From positions 1-64,000 of the forward strand of contig WNNJ02003577.1 in assembly GCA_012934845.2 (NCBI GenBank): 64,000 bases of DNA, in the 5' to 3' direction. Below the pieces are notes generated by a model. That model had not been told where the DNA came from and did not search any database. It saw nothing but the letters and a program-made list of their open reading frames with translations. Both the position numbers and the translations under genes were made by a program. Positions 33,404-44,474 of this stretch are shown piece by piece (within the stretch, counting starts at the first letter, position 1; every line of letters starts with the position of its first letter). The DNA is from Pomphorhynchus laevis. Lineage: Eukaryota > Acanthocephala > Palaeacanthocephala > Echinorhynchida > Pomphorhynchidae.

Positions 33404-36204
33404 TCATTTTCGATTTCTCAGTTCTTGAAATCGCTTGCTTAAGTCATCAAAATCTAAGTTTGATTGGTCATCCTGTTTGGTTGTAGAGGCAACAATCTCC
33501 GTACTTGGAACATCAGGTAAGCTCATATCAAGACTGCCACAACCCAACATCGGCATTGATGTGCTAATATCCGAAGAAGAATACCAATCTGATGCCTCAA
33601 CATAACTTTTGTCATTTACTGAAAATGAATTGTCAGTGGTATTTGTTGCTGATTTTGATAGATCTATTTTCTGTGATGGCGACGCAACGCGCAGTCGGCA
33701 ATCGGGATGAGTAGCAGTCAGATCAGGAGCGCTCGGGTATATAGTAGGAAAGGCAGGAGGCGGTGACACAAATGCAAACTCATTAGGATCATTTTCGGAC
33801 TTATTTTCTTCATTTTTTCCACCGAAATTGATTAGATACTGTTGTCCCAGATTCCATCTTTGATCCTGATTCATTATAACAGGATCTGGCTTATACACAA
33901 TGCCATGACTGGACGCGATTTCCACAAGATATTTTTCAACCAGCAACCTATTAGGCGTTTCAATGCTCATACGCTGTATAAGTTTCTCGTTTACAGTTTG
34001 CAGCTTATTACATGTGCATTCATCTATGTACGTTTTACCCAACTTGCTTAACAAACAACTTATAACTTTCCTCAGTTCTGGAACTTCCGATTCTAATCGT
34101 GGTCCGGCCCATATGATACTGGACACGGATTCTTCAACAGACACATCTACCTGTCTAAATCAAGTAATTGTTAAAGGTAATATGTGTACCTAATTACTTT
34201 ATATAAATTAACTGAATAAATAAAAAATTAACGTTATTTTAAATTATTATCGAAAATGATCTGGAAGAATTATGCATAATCCTATTTAAAAATCACGATT
34301 TACTTATAGTTACTCACGAATAATTAATTCAAAATTTTGGATTACTCTGCACTTTGAGAATATATGCCCAAATATACAAATCTTATCTTTTTGTAATTGC
34401 ATATAATCAAACTAATAAATAGAACTAATTCAATTATAAATATATAATTGAATGTAAAATCTGGAACTGTAATCTATAAAGCTAAACCGAATATATTAAA
34501 TTATTTTAAAGAATTTACCTTTTTAAATATATTGATATCTTGTCTTAAAATAAAGATAAGAAGATTTGAAAAGAGTGTCATGTTTTTAGTTATGCTGTTT
34601 ATTTTTTTGATCAAATAAATTCATTCTATTTTATAACTTAGGTGTTTAAATAAATATATAAATTAAAAAATATAAATATTATTTCAATTACTATTGAGAT
34701 TTTAGGGCCCATTTGCGGGTAACCAAAATTGTTTCTTGATATAATATAAATAAATAAATAATAATAATAAAAATAAAAAAATTACTATTGAGATAATATC
34801 CTTTCAATAAATCAATTTCATAGATTTGAGCACAAGGATAATTTGAATGGTTCAGATTATGTCTACTAAATTGGTGTAAAATTGAATGTAAAATCTGGAA
34901 CTATAATCTATAAAGCTAAACTGAATACATTTCTTTTTAGAGAATTCACCTTTTTAAACTGTTGGTTTTGAACACTGTTTTTATATCCAAAAATTACAGT
35001 CTAGTATTTACCGACTTTTAAGATTTCGTAAGTTAATAGCCGTGAAGACCATAACATACAATGTCGAGACGGGCATTCTAATCACGAGTAGTTGTAGAGC
35101 GTTTGAAGATATGCTCTTTTGGGACACTGGTAAGTTGTGGTTCGGTGCTAACGCCGTGCGATATTCGGCTTAAGGATTGTGCAAATAAATTGCGGATAGA
35201 TTGTGACGGATAGAAGGCATACCTCCGTGCTTGAATGACAGAGAGTGAGAAATGTCAACTTGATAACCGCATACGCAGGTCCTTTGCTTTAGATTGGGGC
35301 CAGTTTGTCCGTATCGGGTGTTCAAGACATCCTTGAATTCATTAGCTGACAGATGGAATTTTTCGTGTTCTAAGGATAGCGCGTTTAGCCACGAGGATGC
35401 TCCATTGAAAGAGGCGATTTGTTCTATGGAGGCGTTTGATAAAAGAGGCGAATTTAATAATTCCAAATGGTAATTTCAAATGGTAATAATTCTTAATGGT
35501 AACGTTCCCTAATGGTAATAATTCCAAATTGAAAATAATATCATCAGGCCTGTAACTTATTAAGTCGGAAGTTGGATATGATGAATATATTAGAGGCTGA
35601 AATTTAAATGTCAAGTCATTGTAGAGCCGAAGCGAAGTAATTTATTAAAAAGTTGTGGTTCGGTGCTAACGTTGTGCGATATTCGGCTTAAGGATTAAAA
35701 AAATTAGAGGGAATAAAAGTTACAGCGATTAAAGGTATACGACCACGAATAAATCGGGGAATCGCATCAATTAGGGATTTTGATGAAAAGTTTATTCAGA
35801 AAATCCAAATGTAATAAATATTAATTACTTTAACGATTAAGTATATTAGAATAATAAAAATTATAAAAAGCAACGAACGTAACTAACCTTGATCGAGCAA
35901 AAACTAAAAATCGAGCTAGCAGTAATTCACAGAACAATTCCACTACATCGATGGCTTCAACCATATAATCTTCTCTTATTAGATGTTCCACCTTGATCCT
36001 TGCTCTATCAATTTTATCTAGAAAACGCTATGGATTATTCAGTGACGATTGGACTTAATTTAATCACCTACTAGCTCGAATATATGAAGATATTTCACTG
36101 CGCGCTTTCATTGCATTTTCAGATTTTTTCTTTTGGAGCAGTTTCATTCGTTCGATTGCTAGTTTTAAATGTGTTTTGCATTTTGCTTCGTTTATAGTGA
36201 ACAT
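33404..36204 (-). CDS. IST1: IST1 homolog, ESCRT-III-associated protein, three exons
   Basis: Exons: 36204-36072, 36017-35888 and 34154-33404; introns of 54 and 1733 bases. Phases match throughout, giving 337 residues (human IST1 is about 364). Exon 1 has LKLAIERMKLLQKKKSENAM, exon 2 RARIKVEHLIREDYMVEA and ELFCELLLARF, exon 3 SVSSIIWAGPRLESEVPELR and TPNRLLVEKYLVEIA; together this is the full IST1 N-terminal helical domain. The linker is Pro- and Ser-rich. Near the C-terminus LPDVPS matches the first MIT-interacting motif and LDFDDLSKRFQELRNRK the second (last 17 residues). IST1 binds CHMP1 and recruits VPS4 and other MIT proteins during cytokinesis and endosome tubule scission. Donors are GTAGGT and GTTAGT; acceptors TTCTAG and ATTTAG. 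Intron 2 carries a same-sense retroelement fragment. This is the best-supported housekeeping gene here. Confidence 0.93.
34430..34960. repeat. Duplicated 80-base block inside IST1 intron 2
   Basis: ATTGAATGTAAAATCTGGAA at about 34449 recurs at about 34882, each followed by CTATAAAGCTAAAC and ending in CACCTTTTTAAA or TACCTTTTTAAA. The spacing is about 430 bases. It is noncoding. Confidence 0.6.
35132..35696 (-). mobile_element. Fragment of the R2-type LINE family within IST1 intron 2, flanked by 46-base direct repeats
   Basis: Minus-strand frames 35614-35342 and 35466-35170 give FNGASSWLNALSLE, KDVLNTRYGQ, then CVCGYQVDISHSL and GGMPSIRHN. This is the GASSWL-zinc-knuckle-RHN segment of the LINE at 19-20.8 kb; the last knuckle Cys is Phe here. 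The piece is bordered by a near-identical 46-base direct repeat, AGTTGTGGTTCGGTGCTAAC onward, at 35132-35177 and 35651-35696 (two differences). It has the same sense as IST1. Confidence 0.75.
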
Positions 36205-36570
36205 GCTTTTTGCTTTTTAAATTAAAATTTCCCACATGCAATCAAATCGACATTTTTATATCTAAAATATAAAATGTTTTATATTTTTATATATTTTTAT
36301 ATCTAAAATTTTATTAAGATGCGAGAATTCAATAACAAAAATGAATAAATTAATGAAGTTCCTACTAAAATTTGATAAGATTTAGTCAATAATATGAACG
36401 ACCAAGTAATGACATAATCTTCAAATTAATAAATCAAAAACTGCAATAAATATGTAACTTTTTAAAAGTAGCATGTTGATCTATTTTTTTATATGCAATT
36501 TTAGAGCAGGATCAATAAATATATAATAAATTAGTCTTATTCCCCCGTCGAGAATTACAAAATAATGAAA
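36205..36570. promoter_or_regulatory. Likely IST1 promoter and 5' leader
   Basis: The sequence directly upstream of the IST1 ATG. No TATA box at a convincing distance was seen. It contains the phrase AATTTCCCACATGC...AAATCGACATTTTT, which is copied further upstream. Confidence 0.35.
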
Positions 36571-36660
36571 TTCAAAATGTGTTTTGCTTTTTGCTTCTAT
36601 TGATATTAAAATTTCCCACATGCGATCAAATCGACATTTTTTATCTACAAAACCAAAATG
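36571..36660. repeat. Partial copy of the IST1 5' end and leader
   Basis: AATGTGTTTTGCTTTTTGCTTC and the following TTAAAATTTCCCACATGC and AAATCGACATTTTT match 36168-36262, in the same orientation. The copy includes the exon 1 codons for AKCKTH in altered form but lacks the ATG segment, so only the leader and the first codons were duplicated. Confidence 0.65.
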
Positions 36661-36936
36661 CAATAATAAAATTCGCATAAAACAACAAATTAAATATAAT
36701 AAATGAACACACCTTTTAACTAGCAAATGATTAAGATTGCTGTCAAATCGATTAGTAAAAAATTTTATACGAAAATATGGCTAATAATTAAGACCATTTG
36801 TTTATTCGTATTACAATTTATAATCCATACAATTTATTAATAACAAATCAATCATAAAATTAATAATCGATTTATTAATAATTACATACTGATTATTAGA
36901 TATGCATTTATTGTATAATGTCTTGGCTTTTCCTTT

Positions 36937-37074
36937 GACAATTAAATAACTTGGTTAGTAAATTTTCGCCGATGCAATTAACCTCTTCAGATAAAACATT
37001 TTTAAAAAACTTTTGCCTGAAGAGGCCAACTGCATTAGCAAAAATAAACTAATCAAGTTATTTTTTATTTGACT
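36937..37074. repeat. Imperfect inverted repeat with about 54-base arms
   Basis: The left arm runs from GACAATTAAATAACTTGGTT to AACCTCTTCAG (36937-36992) and the right arm from CTGAAGAGG to AACTAATCAAGTTA...TTTGAC (37017-37074). The spacer is about 24 bases. The layout is like the fold-back family at 6 kb, but the arms are different in sequence. Confidence 0.65.
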
Positions 37075-37249
37075 TTTTGGAAAAATAATAATAAATTAAT
37101 CTTTACATCAATTTATATGAATAAATGTTAAACTAACATCAATCATATCAAATGCTGATTTATTTGGCTATTAAGATAGGATCAATTAAACTAGATTTAG
37201 AGTTTTTCATAACATGTGAAAAATGAAAAAAACAAAAGAAAACTGAAAA

Positions 37250-39725
37250 TTTTAAAGGGCCCACCCCAGCCAATCCAATACGCCGCCTTCCGACTGAACC
37301 ACCCGGAGTCTTTCACACCCTCTCCCCGAAGAATCCAATCGGTACGGAATATGATGGGTAAACGAGAGACGAGGAGCTAAATAAACCTTAGCATTTGCTC
37401 TGGGGAACGTTTTCTCGAAAAGAAGACTAATTCTGAGACAGCCCAAGTGCCCCAAAGCCGCATCTGGGTTTTCCCATTCAACGACAGATGTTTAACCCGT
37501 TTCAGGGCCCACCTAGCTTTCTTCATGATACGTTTAAGTCTATCCAGGTCAACTTTTGCCGACCAGTTCACCATAACGGTGAACCCCAGGTATTTTACTC
37601 GACTTGTGAAGGTGGGGATTGGTTCAGAGGCAAATATGGAGGAGAGCGCAGATAGTGCTAATCTATTAAGTTTTTGCTTTGTAGCAGGGGTGCCATGAAA
37701 GACGACCACCTCCGATTTAACGGAGTTTAACAAAAGATTGGATGGTGGGCGCTGGTCTTTTAATCTTAAAAAGAACCGGCTGATGTCAGAGAATACGTCT
37801 TTATACTTGTGTCCAGTAAACAGGGCTATGGTGTCATCAGCGTACACCACTAGACGTTGTTCGCGTTTAAATTATTTAAATAGGTTAATGGAGGCAGCAA
37901 GATATATGATAGGAGAGAGTGGGGAACCTTGAGGTACACCCGTAATAGGATAGAACTGACGCGCATCAGGATCATCTTTATAATAAAATTGCTTGGTGTA
38001 CAGAAGAATCTCCACCCTGTTCACAATTCTCGCAGGCAACCCAAGGGACCTAAGAGATGAGATCACAAATGGAATGGAGATGCGGTCAAATGCAGCAGAA
38101 AAGTCAAGGAAAACAGCCACAACTAAACGATGGCTATTCGCTCGACAAAACTGGTCAAACTCACCAACTGCTAAATGGACCGAGCGACTTTTAACGAACC
38201 CATGAAAACCTGGGGGAATCAGAAAACCTGAGGGCATTTTGAATCGAAATGGGTCGCAGATCTTTAGGATATGAGCAGGATTTTTTCTTTGGTATAAAAA
38301 CTCTCTTACTTATATTAATGCCTGCAAAATTGGATGGGGAGGCTAAAAGCATTGTGACGGCCACCTCTCTTCTCTTGTCGGCTGTCAGAAGCTAGCATAC
38401 CCGAGAAGAAAGTAGAGTGACGGATTTAGAGGTGCCCGGAAGTGGACCCTAGGAGTTTAGGATATCTGTTACAGATAAATATCCCTACTCCTGAAGTTAC
38501 ACCAAGGCGGGATTGGTTGAGGTGATTGAGTGGCTCCATAGTTGAGTAAAGCTAGTGACTCCTCCAAAACGTTTTCAAGGCCTATATTACCTATCCAACC
38601 CAGTGCCCTTTCCTTCCAACAAACAAATTTATCGTACTTAGAAATCTTCCAAAAAGAAGACTGAGAAGGGTTAAGACAAGCAATACTCGCCCTATCCCTA
38701 CCCAGCTGGAACCTATTTATAGTGCTCCAGTATTCATTCGAGAGGGTCTGCCTGACGGGGAAGCAGGGAGATAAGGGAGGTTGAGCAATTTTGCTAGGAC
38801 GTTGAGTTTTGTCTGAGTGGGATTGTATAAGCGACCTTTATAGGTAGTCGATAGAATCGCGGTAACTTGCGAAGAGAGTTAGGTATTAAATTCGGTAAGA
38901 CTCTCATTTCATACTCGGGGAAAGAGTAGGATTGCCGCATGAAAGAGGACCACTCTGATTGGATCAAAGTGAAATCTCTTTCGAAGCAACGTATCCTCCT
39001 CAATTCTCCAACGAAGTAGGTCATGAGAGGTGGACAGTTGTTGTCGCGTCTGCTCCATACAGAGTTGTTTAAGCAACCACTTCGAGTGAAGCAGCAAAAT
39101 GTCTAGCATTGAATTTGTTGATGTGCAATGAAAGGTAGGATAAGGTGGTTTGTGAATAAGATAACCTTTCCTAGCTCTGCGAAGTGATGCGTTGATCCAA
39201 CGACCAGTTCTGTCGTTTAAGTCCCAAAGTATCATGTCATAGCAACTGTCAATAATACTATCCAGAAGGTAACGGTTCTTGTGAATCTCCCCTGGACGTA
39301 TGTAGACATTGGCTAGACTGAGGCGTTTACCGTTCTTACAGAGTGAAACTACTAGACAAGACATGGCTGGACACGAGTAATTTAATAGGAGGGAGACTTT
39401 AATGAGCATTTAACTAAGGTCAAGAGTCTTTGAAATGAAGAGGAGTCATGTGGGGTTATGTACGGAGAATAGTGGGAACAGATATGCTTTGGGATGAATC
39501 GAGTAATGTCCTGGGGAAGACGGATAGACCACGTCTCCTAAAGGACTAAAACATCTGCATATCTACCAGATAAAAGTCTAACGGCAGAAGCACATCCCGA
39601 ATTCCACTAAAGGATATTCAGTGAAAAAGGCTCACGAGTATTCTGCATTGTGATGGATTAGTAAGATGGGATATTGTCTACCTAGACAGAGCTAGGTGCA
39701 GGAGGGTTGCCCCCTACCAGCTGAC
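37250..39725 (-). mobile_element. LINE family C, copy 1: endonuclease and RT
   Basis: From 39.6 kb downward: endonuclease start SLNIL-WNSG (CACTGAATATCC... read in reverse at about 39620), then NGKRLSLANVYIRPGEIHKN, LWDLNDRTGRWINASLRRAR, FHCTSTNSMLDILLLHSKW and STSHDLLRWRIEEDTLLRKR (39409-38794). The RT follows: GFHGFVKSRSVHLAVGEFDQ, VAVFLDFSAAFDRISIPFV, TGVPQGSPLSPIIYL and catalytic VYADDTIALF (38237-37720), then a thumb region to about 37250. Catalytic residues of the RT are intact in this copy, but frames shift at least four times. GDFND of the endonuclease has become WDLND. The family also appears at 39.73-41.11 and 50.69-52.58 kb. Confidence 0.85.
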
Positions 39726-41110
39726 CTAACACAATACTGAGTACTCGTGAGCCTTTTTCACTGAATATCCTTTAGTGGAATTCGGGAGGAGCTTCTGCCC
39801 TTAGACTCCAATCTGGTAGAGATGCGGAACACAATGCTGAGTACTCGTGAGCCTTTTTCACTGAATATCCTTTAGTGGAATTCGGGGAGCTTCTACCCTT
39901 AGACTCCAATCTGGTAGAGGCGGAGTTATGCGTACATAACACCGCCTCACTCATCTTCATCTCAAGGTCTTCTAATCTTAGTTAAATGCTCATTAAGATC
40001 GTTCCTTCTACCCAACTATTCTTGTCCAGCCCTGTCTTGTTTAGTTATATCACTCTGTAAGAACGGTAAACGCCTCAGTCCAGCCAATTTCAACATCCGT
40101 CCAGGTGAGATTCACAAGAACGTGACCTCCTGGATAGGATTATAGGTAGCGGCTATGACATGGTACTTGGTGATTTCAACGACATAACTGGTCGTTGGAT
40201 TAATGCAGCACTCAGCAGAGCCAGGAACGGATATCTTATTCACAAACCACCGTCCCCCACTTTTCATTGCAAATCATCAAATTCACTCCTCGACTCATTA
40301 CTGCTTCATGAGACGTGGTTGTTAAAATCCCACTGCACGGAGCAGTCGCGACAACATCTGTCTATTACTCATGACTTGATTCGCTGGCGGATAGAGGAGG
40401 AAACACTGCTTCGAAGGAGATTCCACTTTGATCCAATCAGAGTGACTTTTTTCAGGCAGCTATCCAACGCTCCCCCAGAATTGGTAATGATAGTCTAACC
40501 GAATTTAATTCCTACCTCTCTTCGCAAGCTACCGCGATTCTTTCGACTACCTACAAAGGTCGAATTTACAGTCCCACTCCGACAAAACTCAAGACTTTAG
40601 CATATATGCTCCGTCTTTCCGACCTCTCTGCTTCTGCCAGACAAGTTCTCTCGAAAGAATATTGAGCACTAGATATAGGTTCCAACTGGGTAAATATAGG
40701 ACAAGCATTGCTTCCCTTAATCCAGCCCGGTCTTCCTTCTGGAAGATATTCAAGAAGTTTGTCTGTGGGAGGGAAGAGCCTTGGGTTGGATTGGTAAAAT
40801 GTCTTGATAATGTTTTGGAGGAGTCACTATCCCTTCATAATTATGGAGTCACTCAATCACCTCATTCAATTTCGCCTTGGGGAGACTTCAGGAGTGGAGA
40901 TCTATCTGTCACAGATATTCTTGACTACTGGGGACCTATACCGGGCACCTCTAAATCCGTCGCTCCACTCTCTTCTCGTGTCTGTCAGATTTTGACATCC
41001 GAACAAAGAAGAAATGGCCGTCACAATGCTTTTAGCAACCCCATTCGATGTGACGGCATCAACATTAGTAGAAGAGTTTTTATTACTAAGAAAAATCACG
41101 CACTGATTTT
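39726..41110 (+). mobile_element. LINE family C, copy 2, head-to-head with copy 1
   Basis: The copy begins with the endonuclease start segment (ACTCGTGAGCCTTTTTCACT and following) twice in tandem, at 39741 and 39840, about 100 bases apart. Then come LVISLCKNG-like codons, MVLGDFNDITGRWINAALSR, FHCKSSNSLLDSLLLHETW, THDLIRWRIEEETLLRRRF (40160-40498), and the linker with NPARSSFWKIFKKFVCGREE and DYWGPIPGTSKSVAPL (40662-41114). It stops before the RT, where a different LINE takes over at about 41110. The first tandem unit and the minus-strand copy form a large inverted repeat around 39660-39735. Confidence 0.8.
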
Positions 41111-42115
41111 GTAAATCTACGTAGAATTTACGTCAAGTTAGTGTCAACTTATCGCTAGATGAATCGTATTGAAATAGAACGACGAGTTCTAGCTAAGGCA
41201 GAGCTTTCACCGTGGCTACTCAAAGTATGAAAGGCTAGAACAACAAGTAAATACCAATGAACATCTTATGTCTCACTTCCGATCTATTTTGCGCCATTCA
41301 TTATCAGAAGATACACATGTACATTAAGGAGATCCATTAAGTCCTTTATTATTTTATTTCTTTGTAATGAATTTGTCGGCACATATTTGTAATACGTCGA
41401 GTGAGCCTCGTCGTAGCTCCCCAGTGAAGCTCTCTATGCTAATGATTTGATAATGTTGACAAAAAAAACCCTCGTCCACTCAGACTGCGTTAGATAACCT
41501 ATCGTCTTATTGTCTTTGTCTCTTAGTGTCTTAGGCGGTTATTTACGTCGGTGTGATAGACTAATAATAAATAACGAAGAATTGGAATTTAACAATAGTT
41601 ATAATTACATAGGAATTCTTTCTTCGAAATTGCCGTTTACTGATCATCTTCATCACAAATCTTCAAAACTAATAGTAGCTACCTCTTCTGCAAGAAATCT
41701 CGGATCACTATATTTTCCAAGAGCTCTCCGGTATTTACAAAGTATGCTGCTTCCAATCATCTCACAAGCTATACCAGTTATATGGTCAGACTTTACTGCA
41801 TTTAATTTTAATCAGTTAGACAAGTGTCAATGGAGATTTATAAAGCGAATAGTAGGGTTATCTCCCAAATGTTCATCGTCGGTAGTTGCGATACTTTTTA
41901 TATTGGAACCATGTTTAGCAATAATTAAATCAATGTTCAAACTCGAACACACATCAGCATTTACAATAAATCTGGGCAGTTTCACTCAAAGGGTGAATTC
42001 AATCGCTCTGAAGTACTACCTCACTCCGGTGTTCACACAGACAAAATGGAGAGAAGCATGTGCCATAAAACGACCCCTGATTTGGAGATCCTCAGTACAT
42101 GGTTAACCCGATAAA
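41111..42115 (+). mobile_element. RT fragment of another LINE
   Basis: RT motif B is readable as GDPLSPLLFYFF near 41330, and the catalytic box as LYANDLIMLT near 41435 (first Asp replaced by Asn). The frame 41510-42106 is the thumb and C-terminal region: LIINNEELEFNNSYNYIGIL, SSKLIVATSSARNLGSL, QLDKCQWRFIKRIVGLSP. The upstream half is missing. Its wording differs from family C, so it is a separate element joined at about 41110. Confidence 0.7.
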
Positions 42116-42391
42116 TTCTGCGCGATTCGAATTCCAAATCACGAACATTCACCATCATTTATATGTTTCTTTTGTGCAAAAACGAATATACTAATATACT
42201 GCATGTCTTCGATTGCTTGATCTTAAAAAAATCGTCATTATCGGATATTGATGCTAGAAGATTTTGAAAATCACTTCTATTTTTCTGTTTTGTTATGCCC
42301 AATACCGAAAGGTAAAGTGGTATTAATAAATTTATCTAATTAGTATATTATAATAATATTACTATATTATTAGAATACTCAAATCAAGATT

Positions 42392-42800
42392 ATACTCAAA
42401 TCAAGATTATATGATTACTCAAGTATATTCAGGGTTGATATCTTCAAATATAAGCGATCTGGTCGATAATCAAATGAATAGTCAACCTACTTCATCTAAT
42501 GTGGATTCCGTTTAATCACCTAGCAATACACAAGCAGCTTATGCAACAACAGCATCTCAAAATTTACAGAATTCAAATCAAGATTATACTGCTTCGTTGT
42601 TTCAACCATTAGATCGTCTACATCCCTAGCAACATCAGCCGACAAATCAACAATCAAACCAAACTCAAGAACAACTTTATTCATCCGAACTTGTACAAAT
42701 GCAGACAATGGGATTCCATAGCCGTGATACTAATCTTGAAGCGCTTGTTGCATCTATGGAGGACGCAAAAATGGTTGTAGAACGTAATGAAGACTCTTGA
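42392..42800 (+). pseudogene. Ubiquilin-like C-terminus (UBA domain) pseudogene
   Basis: One frame read to TGA 42798-42800 ends with ELVQMQTMGFHSRDTNLEAL followed by VASMEDAKMVVERNEDS. This is a UBA domain with the MGF motif and the spacing of ubiquilins; the preceding Gln/Asn/Ser-rich stretch also resembles the ubiquilin linker. In-frame stops at about 42516 (TAA) and 42628 (TAG) break it. Ubiquilins shuttle ubiquitinated clients to the proteasome. A duplicated phrase, ACTCAAATCAAGATTATA, marks the left end. The UBA itself is intact, so a short exon of a living gene is a weaker alternative. Confidence 0.6.
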
Positions 42801-42861
42801 CTTTTATTTGACTACTATTTTTCTGTTATTTATTTTAACTTATTAGAATACTATTATTAGT

Positions 42862-43039
42862 AAAGAATTATTGAAGCTAGATTTAAAAAATTGAAAAATT
42901 CTATTTGATATTTCGCTAACTTCTGTTAGCATCTCCGGAAAATTACTATTTTTTGAGTAATTTTCTGGCGATGCTAACAGAGGTTAGCGAAATATCATAT
43001 AAAATTTTCCCATTTTTAATCCAGCTCTAATAACTCTTT
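42862..43039. mobile_element. Fold-back element, second member
   Basis: The arms are about 80 bases, imperfectly inverted, with core TTTGATATTTCGCTAACTTC / GAGGTTAGCGAAATATCA, and outer ends AAAGAATTATTGAAGCT and its inverse. The core matches the 6 kb hairpin, and its right flank (TCAACTATTTAAAATT) is shared too. The loop is ATTTTTTG. Confidence 0.75.
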
Positions 43040-43224
43040 ATCAATAATAAATCATTATCAACTATTTAAAATTATTATTATTCTCCTATGACGTTACAGC
43101 CGTCAGACTCACATCCAACGTGTCGTGATACGTATGCCGTTATTTCAGTTTGTTTCTGCTACCCATTTCGATTTGACATAACTTTCGTAAATGTCCGTTA
43201 ATTGTAAATTTTTTGTCCTCGTTA

Positions 43225-43440
43225 TTTCCTCGTTCCTCGTTGTTTCCTCGTTCCTCGTAGTTTCCTCGTTCCTCGTAGTTTCCACGTTCCTCGTAGTTTC
43301 CTCATTCCTCGTTGTTTCCTCGTTCCTCGTTGTTTCCTCGTTCCTCGTTGTTTCCTCGTTCATCGTTGTTTCCTCGTTCCTCGTAGTTTCCTCGTTCATC
43401 GTTGTTTCCTCGTTCCTCGTTGTTTCCTCGTTCTTCGTTG
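43225..43440. repeat. 18-base minisatellite, 12 units
   Basis: Exactly twelve units of TTTCCTCGTTCCTCGTAG and variants (last codon TTG or TAG, occasional ATC). As 18 is a multiple of three, both strands remain open: FLVVSS on the plus and NEETTR on the minus strand. No gene signals surround it. Confidence 0.9.
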
Positions 43441-43468
43441 TTTTGTAATCAGACTAAATTTTTTCTAA

Positions 43469-43498
43469 AGTGAATTCTCCTTTTTAGGAGAATTCACT
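43469..43498. repeat. 13-base perfect hairpin
   Basis: AGTGAATTCTCCT and its exact inverse, separated by TTTT; another GGAGAATT/AATTCTCC pair follows at once (43501-43525). Confidence 0.7.
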
Positions 43499-43525
43499 AA
43501 AAGGAGAATTAGAATTCTCCTTTTT

Positions 43526-44175
43526 TAATAATTGAACAAATAATTGATTAACGAATTTTATTAAATTATGATACAAATATTTGAATGACACAACGTTTAT
43601 CATTTGTATTTTAAAAATTCTGATGACAAAATTAACAAGTAATAGTTGATACGGTTGCCTGCTTCAAACTAATTTTCAAATTATTAACAGAAAAATCTGC
43701 ATTTTCAATCAATTAACATTTCAATTATAAATCTGTATAAAGATGTATAAATAATTATAAAAAATATCGAAAAAATTTCGGAAATAAATAGTTTCCATGT
43801 ATTTATTTGCTAATTTGTATTAAAAGGCGCTTAAATTTATTAATTTTCCACCATATAATTCAATTGAATTCACTATGCATCCTCGCCGCTGTCAGTATTC
43901 CGATGACTAAAAAGATGTATCGCCTGCTTAATAAATTAATTGAAAACTGCAGCCAACTTTAGAGCATTAACGAAATCGTATAGAGTAGGGAGGGTTAGTC
44001 GAGACAACAACTAAATAAATGTGAAACATTATGTTGCGAGTATTCATATTGTTGTTCACATGTAACACCAATATCGCGTTACATTCACAAAATGAACGTT
44101 TTTGCTCAATATACACATAAGAATATGCAATAAAATATTAGTAGAGAATGTTAATCTGATCCTATTAGTAAACAA
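43526..44175. other. Intergenic DNA upstream of the heat-shock gene
   Basis: No gene or named element recognised. Confidence 0.35.
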
Positions 44176-44183
44176 TTCTAGAA
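44176..44183 (+). promoter_or_regulatory. Heat-shock element, distal
   Basis: TTCTAGAA, the ideal inverted pair of HSF half-sites (nTTCnnGAAn), about 300 bases upstream of the heat-shock protein start. Confidence 0.5.
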
Positions 44184-44380
44184 TAAATAGATAAAAACGC
44201 TCAACATTAAAGAAATAAAATCCTCATAGGATCTGTTGCTAATGCCATCCATCACTTAAACAAGCGTTTACCTAAATGTTTTTATAAAGCAATAAAACTA
44301 TCACTGTATTCCGCAAAAGATGTGTGATAAAGGAAGAAAATAGTGTAACTATATAGCAGTCACATAAAATTAATCTCACA

Positions 44381-44388
44381 TTCTTGAA
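44381..44388 (+). promoter_or_regulatory. Heat-shock element, proximal
   Basis: TTCTTGAA, an HSF half-site pair, 30 bases upstream of the TATA-like box. Confidence 0.6.
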
Positions 44389-44417
44389 AGATGCATTACA
44401 TAGCATAATATGATATC

Positions 44418-44425
44418 TATAAATA
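44418..44425 (+). promoter_or_regulatory. TATA-like box of the heat-shock gene
   Basis: TATAAATA, 50 bases before the ATG, downstream of the proximal heat-shock element. Confidence 0.55.
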
Positions 44426-44474
44426 AAGCTAGATCCCAGATCTTTCTATGAAATACTAAATAATTACTGCTAAA

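Noticed and set aside
43145-43448. NEETTR or FLVVSS repeat proteins
   Set aside because: Both are products of the same 18-base minisatellite, with no independent coding evidence.
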